Source: JAMXLG01 sp963765935 (GTDB lineage Bacteria; Vulcanimicrobiota; Vulcanimicrobiia; Vulcanimicrobiales; Vulcanimicrobiaceae). From it: a DNA stretch of 64,000 nucleotides. The DNA lies in the NCBI GenBank assembly GCA_963765935.1, contig CAVXXX010000001.1, positions 1,736,001 to 1,800,000 on the forward strand, in the 5' to 3' direction. The notes under the pieces were generated by a model. That model saw only the letters and a program-made list of their open reading frames with translations. It was not told where the DNA came from and searched no databases. Positions 54,156-61,394 of the stretch are shown here, piece by piece; positions within the stretch are counted from its first letter, which is position 1; each line of letters opens with the position of its first letter. The position numbers were made by a program, and so were the translations under genes.

Positions 54156-56270
54156 ATGCGTCGATTTCTCGCCGCTTCAAGCATGGCGGTCATTCTGCTG
54201 GGCGCAACCGCGCTTCGATATCCGACTCCGCCCAAAGACGGCACGATCGATACCTATTACGGCGTGAAGGTCGCCGATCCGTATCGTCCTCTCGAGAACA
54301 TCGACTCGCCCGCCACCGCGCAGTGGGTACAGGCCGAGCAGCAATTAACGCGCGACTATCTCGACGGCATCTCGGTACGCGAGACCATCGCGACGCATTT
54401 GAAGAATCTCGCGAATTACGAACGCGTTTCGGCGCCGTACCACGTCAAGAGTCAGTTCTTCTTCACGCGCAATACGGGTCTGCAGAACCAGAGTGTCCTC
54501 TATACCATGACGGGAGCGCACGGGGCGCCGCGCGTGCTCATCGACCCGAACACGCTCTCATCTGATGGAACGGTTTCGCTCGGCGGCACGCAAGTGAGCT
54601 GGGATGCGAAGTACATCGCGTATGCAACGCAGACGTCCGGATCCGATTGGTTAACGTGGCACGTCCGCGAAATCGCGACGGGCAAAGACTTGCCCGACGA
54701 ATTGAATTGGAGCAAATTCGGCGATGCAGCCTGGTTGCCGGATAACAAGAGCTTCTTGTATCCGCGGTACGATGAACCGGCCCCGGGTCAAGAGCGTAAG
54801 GCCGCGGCGTCGAATCAGAAGATCTACCTGCACCGCTTGGGGACGCCGCAGAATGCCGATACGCTGGTCTACGCGCGGCCGGATCACCCGTTGTGGTACC
54901 TCGGTGCCTCCGTGACCGAAGACCGACGCTACATCGTGCTCACGACGAACGAAGGTACCTCGCCGAACAATCGGGTGTACTACATCGATGTACGCGATCC
55001 CAAGCGCACCGTGCACCCGATCTTCGACTCGGCGGATGCAAACTACAGTTACCTTGACAATACCGGCACACGCTTCTACTTCCAGACGACGAAAGATGCG
55101 CCGCGAGGGCGTGTTGTCGCGCTGAGCCTTTCGGCTCCGCACAAGATGGAAACGATCGTCCCGCAAAACGACGACGCACTTGCGTACGTGCAAACCGCCG
55201 GCGGCAGACTCTTCGCAAGTTACTCGGTGGACGTGCATTCAACGGTGAAGGTGTATGACTATAGGGGTCGCTATTTGCGCGGGGTCGCGTTGCCCGGAGC
55301 GGGCGATGCTTCGGGATTCGGTGGCTGGCGCAACGATAAGACGGTCTACTACTCGTTCTCGTCCTACACGACTCCGACATCGATTTATTCATACGACATC
55401 GCATCGGGGAAGAGTGCGATCTATCGCAAGCCGCGCGTGGACTTCGATTCATCGCAGTTCGAAACGAAAGAAGTTTTCTATAAGAGCAAAGACGGCACGC
55501 GCGTTCCGCTGTGGATTTTCTATCGTAAGGGGTTGAAGCTCGACGGAAACAATCCGACGATTCTCTATGCCTACGGCGGTTTTGACATTCCCATCACGCC
55601 CGCGTTTTCGACCTTCCGCGCCACGTGGCTGCAAATGGGCGGCGTTTACGCCGTTGCCAACATTCGCGGCGGATCGGAATACGGAGAAGCATGGCACGAA
55701 GCCGGCATGCTCGCCAACAAGCAAAACGTCTTCGATGATTTCATCGCCGCGGCGCAGTATCTGATCGACAACAAGTACACATCGACGCCGAAGCTCGCCA
55801 TCAACGGCGGATCGAACGGCGGCTTGTTGATCGGTGCCGTCGAAGCACAGCGCCCCGAGCTCTTCGGTGCGGCGATTCCGCAAGTCGGCGTGCTCGATAT
55901 GCTGCGCTTCGACAAATTCACCGTCGGTAACGGGTGGATTCCGGAGTATGGCTGCTCGACGTGTGGAGAAACGGACTTCAAGTGGCTGATGAAATACTCG
56001 CCGCTGCAAAACCTAAGACCCGCCTCATATCCGGCGACGCTCATCATGACGGCCGACCACGACGACCGCGTGTTTCCTGCCCACAGCTTTAAGTTTGCTG
56101 CTGCAATGCAATCGATGCAGAAGGGCGATGCGCCGATTCTGCTGCGCATCGAATCAAAAGCCGGCCACGGCGGTGGAACGCCGATTAGTAAGAGCATCGA
56201 GCAGTACGCGGACATGTACGCGTTCCTTGTGAAAAACCTCGACGTGGACGTTCCACAAGACTTCAAGTGA
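54156..56270 (+). CDS. Prolyl oligopeptidase family serine peptidase (S9A)
   Basis: A 704-residue exported enzyme (MRRFLAASSMAVILLGATA leader). It has an N-terminal region, a seven-blade propeller and a C-terminal hydrolase domain. Ser ~552 is in GGSNGG, Asp ~637 in DHDDRV and His ~670 in AGHGGG. Opening DPYRPLENIDSPATAQWVQA and NIRGGSEYGEAWHEAGML are S9A hallmarks. It cleaves short peptides after proline, here probably in the periplasm. GGAGG is 7 bases before ATG 54156, preferred over 54108. Its stop overlaps the SCP2-like GTG. Confidence 0.93.
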   Translation: MRRFLAASSMAVILLGATALRYPTPPKDGTIDTYYGVKVADPYRPLENIDSPATAQWVQAEQQLTRDYLDGISVRETIATHLKNLANYERVSAPYHVKSQFFFTRNTGLQNQSVLYTMTGAHGAPRVLIDPNTLSSDGTVSLGGTQVSWDAKYIAYATQTSGSDWLTWHVREIATGKDLPDELNWSKFGDAAWLPDNKSFLYPRYDEPAPGQERKAAASNQKIYLHRLGTPQNADTLVYARPDHPLWYLGASVTEDRRYIVLTTNEGTSPNNRVYYIDVRDPKRTVHPIFDSADANYSYLDNTGTRFYFQTTKDAPRGRVVALSLSAPHKMETIVPQNDDALAYVQTAGGRLFASYSVDVHSTVKVYDYRGRYLRGVALPGAGDASGFGGWRNDKTVYYSFSSYTTPTSIYSYDIASGKSAIYRKPRVDFDSSQFETKEVFYKSKDGTRVPLWIFYRKGLKLDGNNPTILYAYGGFDIPITPAFSTFRATWLQMGGVYAVANIRGGSEYGEAWHEAGMLANKQNVFDDFIAAAQYLIDNKYTSTPKLAINGGSNGGLLIGAVEAQRPELFGAAIPQVGVLDMLRFDKFTVGNGWIPEYGCSTCGETDFKWLMKYSPLQNLRPASYPATLIMTADHDDRVFPAHSFKFAAAMQSMQKGDAPILLRIESKAGHGGGTPISKSIEQYADMYAFLVKNLDVDVPQDFK

Positions 56271-56662
56271 GCGCATTCAAGGATAGCCAAGAGGCGCGCG
56301 AGATTCTTGGCGGATTTTTCCGCCAAGAATCAGGCGAGGACGATCACATCTTCGCAGGCAGCGGGTTCGTCGTCGGATACACATTGGATGATCCCGACGT
56401 GCGCATCGTGCTCGACGCGACGAAGCCGCCGCAAGCCGGGCGCGCATACGATGTGTACGTTGACGATCCATCGGCGCCGCAGCCAACAGTCGAGATCTCG
56501 ATGCCGGCCGACGACTTCGACAAACTCTATAGGGGCGAACTTCAGGCGATGGCGCTCGTTATGAGCGGCAAAGCCAAAGCAAAAGGCGACATCACCGCGG
56601 CGATGCGCTTACTCCCCGCGATGGCGCGCGCCATTCCCCGGTACAAGAAGTACCGCCAATAA
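56267..56662 (+). CDS. SCP2 sterol-binding-fold protein
   Basis: A 131-residue single-domain protein: VRIVLDATKPPQAGRAYDVY, PTVEISMPADDFDKLYRGEL and LVMSGKAKAKGDITAAMRLL. This last block with GKxKxxGD is the SCP2 core. These domains bind lipids or acyl-CoA. GTG 56267 overlaps the peptidase stop (GTGA). Its last 54 bases overlap the convergent LOG gene on the other strand. Confidence 0.8.
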   Translation: MSAFKDSQEAREILGGFFRQESGEDDHIFAGSGFVVGYTLDDPDVRIVLDATKPPQAGRAYDVYVDDPSAPQPTVEISMPADDFDKLYRGELQAMALVMSGKAKAKGDITAAMRLLPAMARAIPRYKKYRQ

Positions 56663-57175
56663 TTCGTCGATCGTGGGCGCGACGGTGATGAGCCCTCGCG
56701 TCTGCGCTCGTACGAAACCGTCGCTTTCCATGCGGTCGTAGAGCGCGAGCAGGGCGTCGTAGTAACCGTCGACATTCAGCAGCCCCACCGGCTTATCGTG
56801 AATTCCCAATTGTCGCCACGTAAGAATTTCATGGAATTCGTCCATCGTCCCGAATCCACCGGGCAACGCGATAAATCCGTCGCTAAGATCGGACATTAGC
56901 GCTTTACGTTCGTGCATACTTTGCACGATATGCAGCCGCGTGAGCCCGCTGTGCGCAACTTCTTCTCCGGCGAGCGCCGCTGGAATGACGCCGATAACTT
57001 CGCCGCCGGCGTCGAGTGCTGCATCTGCGATGGTTCCCATTAGGCCTACGCGTCCGCCGCCGTACACGATGCCGTAGCCCGCCGCAACGACCGTGCGAGA
57101 GACTTGTGCGGCCATCTCAAGGAAGCGTCCGTCGCGTCCGGGGTATGCGCCGCAGAAGATACACAATCGAGGCAT
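56609..57175 (-). CDS. LOG-family nucleoside-5'-monophosphate phosphoribohydrolase
   Basis: A 188-residue protein with a Rossmann-like fold. It has YGGGRVGLMGTIADAAL, the phosphate site PGGFGTMDEFHEILTWRQLG and MHERKALM. LOG enzymes release the base from cytokinin- or AMP-type nucleotides; bacterial members are often annotated as TIGR00730 proteins. The length is standard. It diverges from the SUI1 gene across 54 bases. Confidence 0.92.
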   Translation of the reverse strand: MPRLCIFCGAYPGRDGRFLEMAAQVSRTVVAAGYGIVYGGGRVGLMGTIADAALDAGGEVIGVIPAALAGEEVAHSGLTRLHIVQSMHERKALMSDLSDGFIALPGGFGTMDEFHEILTWRQLGIHDKPVGLLNVDGYYDALLALYDRMESDGFVRAQTRGLITVAPTIDELLAVLLVPGNGARHRGE

Positions 57176-57229
57176 GGCGCTCGCCGTTTACGCAATGGAC
57201 GCCGCGGCGCCTGCCGAAAACGTGTCGAT

Positions 57230-57565
57230 ATGCCCGACGATCGCGAACTTGTCTATTCCAGTGAAACCGGCTACCAAGCCCCGCCCAAGTCGAAGCAACG
57301 CGCGAAAGGCGCTGCATCGAAGCCCGCAATGCCGAACGACGGTGTTGTTCGCGTTGCGCGCGAACGGCGCAGGGCGAGTGTGGTGAGCTTGGTGCACGGT
57401 TTGGACGAACGCGAGATCGACGACGTTGCCAAAGCGCTGAAACGTCACTGTGGAACTGGCGGAACGAGCAAGCATGGCGTCGTTGAGATCCAAGGAGATC
57501 ATCGCGACAAAATCGTCGCCTGGTTCATCGCGCAAGGGCGAAAAGCCAAAGCCGCCGGCGGCTAA
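57230..57565 (+). CDS. yciH: SUI1/YciH-type translation initiation factor homologue
   Basis: A 111-residue protein. A basic, disordered N-terminus of ~35 residues is followed by an eIF1/SUI1 fold: RASVVSLVHGLDEREIDDVA, LKRHCGTGGTSKHGVVEIQG and DHRDKIVAWF. In E. coli YciH binds the small ribosomal subunit and may tune start-codon selection. ATG 57230 fits the family. It is followed after 13 bases by a DUF4097-like gene. Confidence 0.9.
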   Translation: MPDDRELVYSSETGYQAPPKSKQRAKGAASKPAMPNDGVVRVARERRRASVVSLVHGLDEREIDDVAKALKRHCGTGGTSKHGVVEIQGDHRDKIVAWFIAQGRKAKAAGG

Positions 57566-57578
57566 GGGTACATGTACG

Positions 57579-58337
57579 ATGATGATTGCGCTTGCAGTGA
57601 TTCTTGCGTTGCAGCCCTCGCCGGCCGCGGCACCCGGTATTCCAGTGAATCCATTCGCCGGACCGCATCAAGAGAACACCTACACGTATGCCGTTTCTCC
57701 GGGCGCAACGGTCAACGTGACGACGCCGAGCGGACGTATCGCAGTTGAAGCAGGGGAACCGGGAAAGATCATCGTTGTGGCGAGCCGCCGCGCCGCTACG
57801 CAACAGGCGATCGTCGATCTTCACGCCGACGTAACGCAGAACGGAAATGACGTGACGGCCGCAGCACGTCTTCCGGCGAACTGCGCGCAGGACTGCAGCG
57901 TGTCCTTTCAAATCCAAGTGCCGCCCGATACAAACATCGTCGCGCATAGTGACTCGGGATCCGTGGGAATCAACGACGTTTCCGGCTCCGTCACTGCGTC
58001 GACCGTCCATGGACCAATTTTATGCGGCGGACTTTCGGGCAACGCGACGCTGGGCGCGCAAGAAGGCATGGTCAACGGCGGCTTTCGCGACGTGAGCCAC
58101 GTTACGCACATGGAACTCGGAACGGGAAGCGGAACCGTCCGCGTCGTTCTTCCACCGAATGCAGCGATCGCGGAGATCAAAGCGGGAACGGGTGATGGTG
58201 CGATTCATTCTGAGTGGCCGCTCGCCATCGCTCCGAAAGGCACCGGCGCGAGCGGTGAAGGGCATTTCGGAAACGCCGGTCCGGTCGTTTTGGCCGGAAC
58301 CGGCAAAGGCGACGTGGACATCGTCAAAGCGCCCTGA
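57579..58337 (+). CDS. DUF4097-like exported beta-solenoid protein
   Basis: A 252-residue protein with a short signal peptide (MMIALAVILALQPSPAAA) and a beta-repeat domain. It is rich in short strands such as VSPGATVNVTTPSGRIAVEA, DSGSVGINDVSGSV and GTGSGTVRVVLPPNA, as in DUF4097/DUF2807-type adhesin-like proteins. It contains four Cys. Location is probably the envelope and the function unknown. ATG 57579 or the adjacent 57582 begins it. Confidence 0.7.
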   Translation: MMIALAVILALQPSPAAAPGIPVNPFAGPHQENTYTYAVSPGATVNVTTPSGRIAVEAGEPGKIIVVASRRAATQQAIVDLHADVTQNGNDVTAAARLPANCAQDCSVSFQIQVPPDTNIVAHSDSGSVGINDVSGSVTASTVHGPILCGGLSGNATLGAQEGMVNGGFRDVSHVTHMELGTGSGTVRVVLPPNAAIAEIKAGTGDGAIHSEWPLAIAPKGTGASGEGHFGNAGPVVLAGTGKGDVDIVKAP

Positions 58338-58373
58338 CTCATCCGCGCTAGTCGTTACGGCGTACAACCGAGC

Positions 58374-58568
58374 ATGAAACGCTTTTTTACAGCCGCGTTT
58401 GCGGCCGTCCTTATTCCGTTGTCGCCGGCTCATGCCGCATCACTTCCACGCGCGCAGTTCACGATCGCGAGCACGGTCAGCGTCGATACGACCGCCCACA
58501 CCGCCCCAAGCGTGGATTTGGGTCCGGCGCGACGATACGCGTCTATGTTTCGAACCCAAATGCGATGA
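58374..58568 (+). CDS. Small secreted ORF, probably frameshifted
   Basis: A 64-residue frame with signal peptide (MKRFFTAAFAAVLIPLSPAH) then ASTVSVDTTAHTAPSVDLGP. After DLGP the plausible continuation GATIRVYVSNP lies in another frame (one base missing at about 58527). A third frame supplies an acidic end (CDEIVGDGGDGFDGYCGNHA...) that stops at 58650, directly before the next ATG. The original gene may have run 58374-58650. No family is recognised. Confidence 0.4.
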   Translation: MKRFFTAAFAAVLIPLSPAHAASLPRAQFTIASTVSVDTTAHTAPSVDLGPARRYASMFRTQMR

Positions 58569-58650
58569 GATCGTTGGAGACGGCGGCGACGGCTTCGATG
58601 GATACTGCGGCAATCACGCGGACCAGCTCGATCAGGATGAGGACGAGTAG

Positions 58651-58974
58651 ATGCCGCAATCACCTTCACCGACAGCGCCGGCGCTCGACGTCGACGTCAC
58701 CGCCGTGGAAGCCCTCGGCTTCAGTGTTCAGGCACACGTCAGCGAACACTCCGCGAACGTCCCGTACTTGCTAACCGGTCCACGCGGCGCGCGCTACAGT
58801 CTGTGGCGCAACCAAGGCACACCGCATCTTCTCTTCGTCGTCAACGACAAGGGCTTCACGAAGACGGCGAGCGTCAAAGGCTACACGTGGTTCTCTGACA
58901 AGGGCGGCAAGTTGACGCCGATCCGATATTCCATTGCGCTTCGTTATCGCAGAAAGCTCTTCCATCATGTCTAA
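58651..58974 (+). CDS. Hypothetical protein (107 aa)
   Basis: ATG 58651 follows directly on a stop codon of the disrupted upstream frame. The protein has a proline/serine start and a compact region with TGPRGARYSLWRNQGTPHLL, FVVNDKGFTKTASVKGYTW and a Lys/Arg-rich end. It looks like a small soluble beta-rich domain, with no recognised family or signal peptide. The stop overlaps the start of the next small ORF. Confidence 0.5.
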   Translation: MPQSPSPTAPALDVDVTAVEALGFSVQAHVSEHSANVPYLLTGPRGARYSLWRNQGTPHLLFVVNDKGFTKTASVKGYTWFSDKGGKLTPIRYSIALRYRRKLFHHV

Positions 58975-59113
58975 CGCGAATCATCAGTCGAAGGGTCTAA
59001 CGCCGCGTTCGGAACGCGAACGGCTTCCGTGGGGTGAACGCGTGGCGCTCAATGCGCGCGAGATCGCTGAAGAACTTCGCCGTTACCGTGAGGTTACCAC
59101 CGGCAACAAATGA
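58967..59113 (+). CDS. Small charged ORF (48 aa)
   Basis: ATG 58967 overlaps the end of the upstream gene by 8 bases and runs to TGA 59113. It encodes a charged, helical peptide (SERERLPWGERVALNAREIA; EELRRYREVTTGNK). The overlap at both ends (8 bases upstream, ATGA downstream) suggests coupled translation. No family is recognised. Confidence 0.4.
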   Translation: MSNANHQSKGLTPRSERERLPWGERVALNAREIAEELRRYREVTTGNK

Positions 59114-59676
59114 CCTTGAGCGCCGCGATGTCTGATGTAAAAATAAACATGAAGGTTCTCGTCGTAAATTGTTCAGCGCCGAGCTATAATCTCGGCGCCG
59201 CGAAGATGGCTGACGGGTACCGTTCCGAGGGACACGATGTCACTGAGTCGGCCGGAGATCCGGGCATGTTCTGCCACGGGTATGACGTCGTCGCGCTAAG
59301 TGTAATCTTCAGCTGGCACGCGCCGATCGCGCTGTCGATCGCTCAGCGCGTCAAGGACTCGAGCGAAGTCACGTGCGGCGGCCCGGGGATGTTCGCGCTG
59401 GGCAAGTGGTGGAACGAGCAAACGGGTCTTGTTGCCAGCATTGGACTTGACCAACGATTCGATCGACAGTGGCCACTATCGGATGACGTTTGCCGCGCGC
59501 GGGGTGCCCGGTCGGGTGGAGCTGGTGCATCGTCCTGTGCGTTTGCGGAATTAAAGCCGGCAAGGCAGCCAATACGTGCCACTCCGGCGGCAGAAGCGGA
59601 TTCCTACTGCCGATTAAGTTTTGACTCGCCACGGCGTTCCGCGACGCGGAGGGAAATCGCATCTGGCCTTGCATGA
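59110..59676 (+). pseudogene. B12-binding/radical-SAM-like protein remnant
   Basis: The frame starts with ATGA coupling; a better family start may be ATG 59152 (MKVLVVNCSAPSYNLGAAKM). Residues to ~115 look like a cobalamin-binding Rossmann domain (YDVVALSVIFSWHAPIALSI, GGPGMFALGKWW). The radical-SAM part continues in other frames as GHYRMTFAARG, then CPVGWSWCIV. At least two one-base insertions (about 59464 and 59503) are needed, and the cluster motif CxxxCxxC has become CxxxWxxC. The remainder is unrecognisable. Confidence 0.6.
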
Positions 59677-59949
59677 TCTTGGCTCGGGAACGTGTCTGCG
59701 CTCGCGATTGCGTTCCACCCCACAGCACAATTTCGTGCTTGGCGCGCATTACGGCGACGTAAACGAGGCGTCGCCCACGAGCGCATATCCGCGTTCTGCA
59801 TCGCATTTTCAGTGTTTCAAAGCCTACTGAGGCTTGGGCGCGAGTGAATACGCCTTCGCGGCAGAACTGAGTCGTAGCGCCTGAGGCGCTAGACTGACCG
59901 AAACCCGACACAGCCGAAACTTGCGCCGGCGTGCGACGATACATGCGTC
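59677..59949. other. Degraded intergenic stretch
   Basis: Between the broken radical-SAM gene and the broken secreted protein there is no intact gene. The only recognisable piece is the helicase-like fragment on the minus strand at 59714-59773. Confidence 0.5.
59714..59773 (-). pseudogene. Remnant of UvrD/AddA-type helicase motif VI
   Basis: On the minus strand this stretch encodes RRLVYVAVMRAKHEIVLWGG, close to the motif VI consensus of superfamily 1 helicases (RRL-YVAVTRAK---L). No other helicase motifs are found in the surrounding open frame, so it is at best a short 3' fragment of a lost gene. A chance match is possible. Confidence 0.35.
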
Positions 59950-60298
59950 ATGAACCGTTCGCTATTCGCCTTCATTGCGCTCGCAGCAGGCGTGACGATG
60001 GCGGCGTTCGCGCAAACGCCAGCGCCGTCTTCGAAGCCCGGCATTACCGCCGCAAAGACGCCGCCTTTAAAAGATGCGCCCTACGTCTTTCTTGGCGAAG
60101 ATCATGGCACGCGTGAAGCGCCGAACTTCGCAAGTGCGCTCTACGCAATGCTGCAACCCGGAGGACTTTTCAACGATCGTCGTCGAGACCGGTCCGCTCC
60201 CCGCCGCGAAACTCAACACGTGGATTCACCGGGCCGACGGACAACAGCAGTTCGACCCATTCGAGCGGCAATTTCCCGTGCCATGCCACGAATCTTAA
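59950..60298 (+). pseudogene. Truncated, frameshifted secreted protein
   Basis: A signal peptide (MNRSLFAFIALAAGVTMAAF) leads to APYVFLGEDHGTREAPNFAS and ALYAMLQPGG. The sequence then continues one frame over as FSTIVVETGPLPAAKLNTWI and HRADGQQQFDPFERQFP before a stop at 60298. One extra base at about 60166-60168 explains the break. The GEDHGTRE motif and VVETGP recall erythromycin-esterase/haem-uptake-like secreted domains, but the family is uncertain. The intact protein would have been much longer. Confidence 0.6.
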
Positions 60299-60626
60299 GC
60301 GCCATCATCGTCTGAGTGGCACATTGGAGCACACTTTAGAGGCTTGCACGCGCTGAAAGCCGAGGCTAAAACAAGTACAACTAATCGCGCCGTTAAAGAC
60401 GCCCCTACTGCGAGCTGGAGCGCACCTAGACCAGGCAATTCCCATGCACTGGCTGCTCTTTCCCAAGGATCATGCGCCTTTCGCAATCGCATCGGCGATG
60501 GACTAAATCGGCATCACCGTATGAAGGTGTGAATCGGCTTCGAATCCCGCGCAAACTTTTCGAGAACTTACTCAACCGTCTGATCGCCTCGGTACTGCAG
60601 ATAGGAATAATTGGTAAGCAGGCCGC
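60299..60626. other. Intergenic stretch at compositional boundary
   Basis: No gene is recognised. Base composition shifts here from high GC to a more balanced composition that continues to the end of the window. It separates the pseudogene tract from the 3' end of the DUF4347-like gene. Confidence 0.5.
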
Positions 60627-61391
60627 TCAAGGCTTTTGCGGCGTTGCAGTTGCGGGCGGTTTGTTCACTGTAACAATATGTAGTGGACCTCCTGGATCGC
60701 CCAATCCATCATTCGGCGATCTGTCGAGCTTATCCGCGGATAAGTTAAGCGGCACAAGTTTGCTGTAGGGAATTTCGGTCCGCTGTGCCGACTCGGTCAT
60801 GGGGAATTTATTGTCACCTATACTCTTAGAGAACCATTCCGCCGTCAACCGATACGTAGCAGGGGAACGGGCTATTGCGGCCGCGGTTGGCTGGCCTGCC
60901 ATAAGGTAGGCAGAAATTAGCTTAATTTGCTTCTTAACGTCGTCCTCTTTCATTCCGCGTTCGACTTTCACCTCGATTCCTTGGCCATGCTCGCCACCAC
61001 CCCAAAAATGAAACGCATCATAGCCGACTGTCTTCGGCGCCTTCAATAGTAACATCAGTGATATGATCGCCTTTGGCACTTCCGCGATACTGCATCCTTC
61101 ATAGTAGATTCCGTCGGTAACTTGAAGTTTCGTACCTTTGAGTGCGTCAGTAATCTTATCAATCGAAGTGAAAGAGCTGTCCGAAAACTCTATATTCCCC
61201 GGGATCCCGTGAAGTTCGAAAACCAGCTTCCCGACTGATTCGTAGCCTCGAATGAGGTTCGTGAAGTCAGTCGCGTTTTTAGGAACCATGTAATTCCCAT
61301 CGCCAGTAACACCGTAACGCAGCCGTGCCATCGCGAGGTCAGACTCGGTGCGAGTGCCGGCAACGATCACGACCTGGGCCGTCCTGCCCAT
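60627..61391 (-). CDS. Possible clan-CD (caspase/DUF4347-like) protein
   Basis: A 254-residue soluble protein without signal peptide. The stretch KLVFELHGIPGNIEFSDSSF, then ~25 residues later IYYEGCSIAEVPKAI, reproduces the HG..G...[E/D]GC spacing of DUF4347/gingipain/CHAT-type cysteine protease folds. His-Cys would be the dyad. The following GYDAFHFWGGGEHGQG is Gly/His-rich. The C-terminus is proline-rich. ATG 61391 follows the stop of the 655-residue gene by 3 bases; GTG 61394 is an alternative. Activity and substrate are unknown, and the fold call is by motif only. Confidence 0.55.
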   Translation of the reverse strand: MGRTAQVVIVAGTRTESDLAMARLRYGVTGDGNYMVPKNATDFTNLIRGYESVGKLVFELHGIPGNIEFSDSSFTSIDKITDALKGTKLQVTDGIYYEGCSIAEVPKAIISLMLLLKAPKTVGYDAFHFWGGGEHGQGIEVKVERGMKEDDVKKQIKLISAYLMAGQPTAAAIARSPATYRLTAEWFSKSIGDNKFPMTESAQRTEIPYSKLVPLNLSADKLDRSPNDGLGDPGGPLHIVTVNKPPATATPQKP

Positions 61392-61394
61392 CAC

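Noticed and set aside
59369..59944. 191-codon minus-strand frame as an intact gene
   Set aside because: Only a 20-residue helicase-like stretch is recognisable; most of it is antisense to the radical-SAM remnant.
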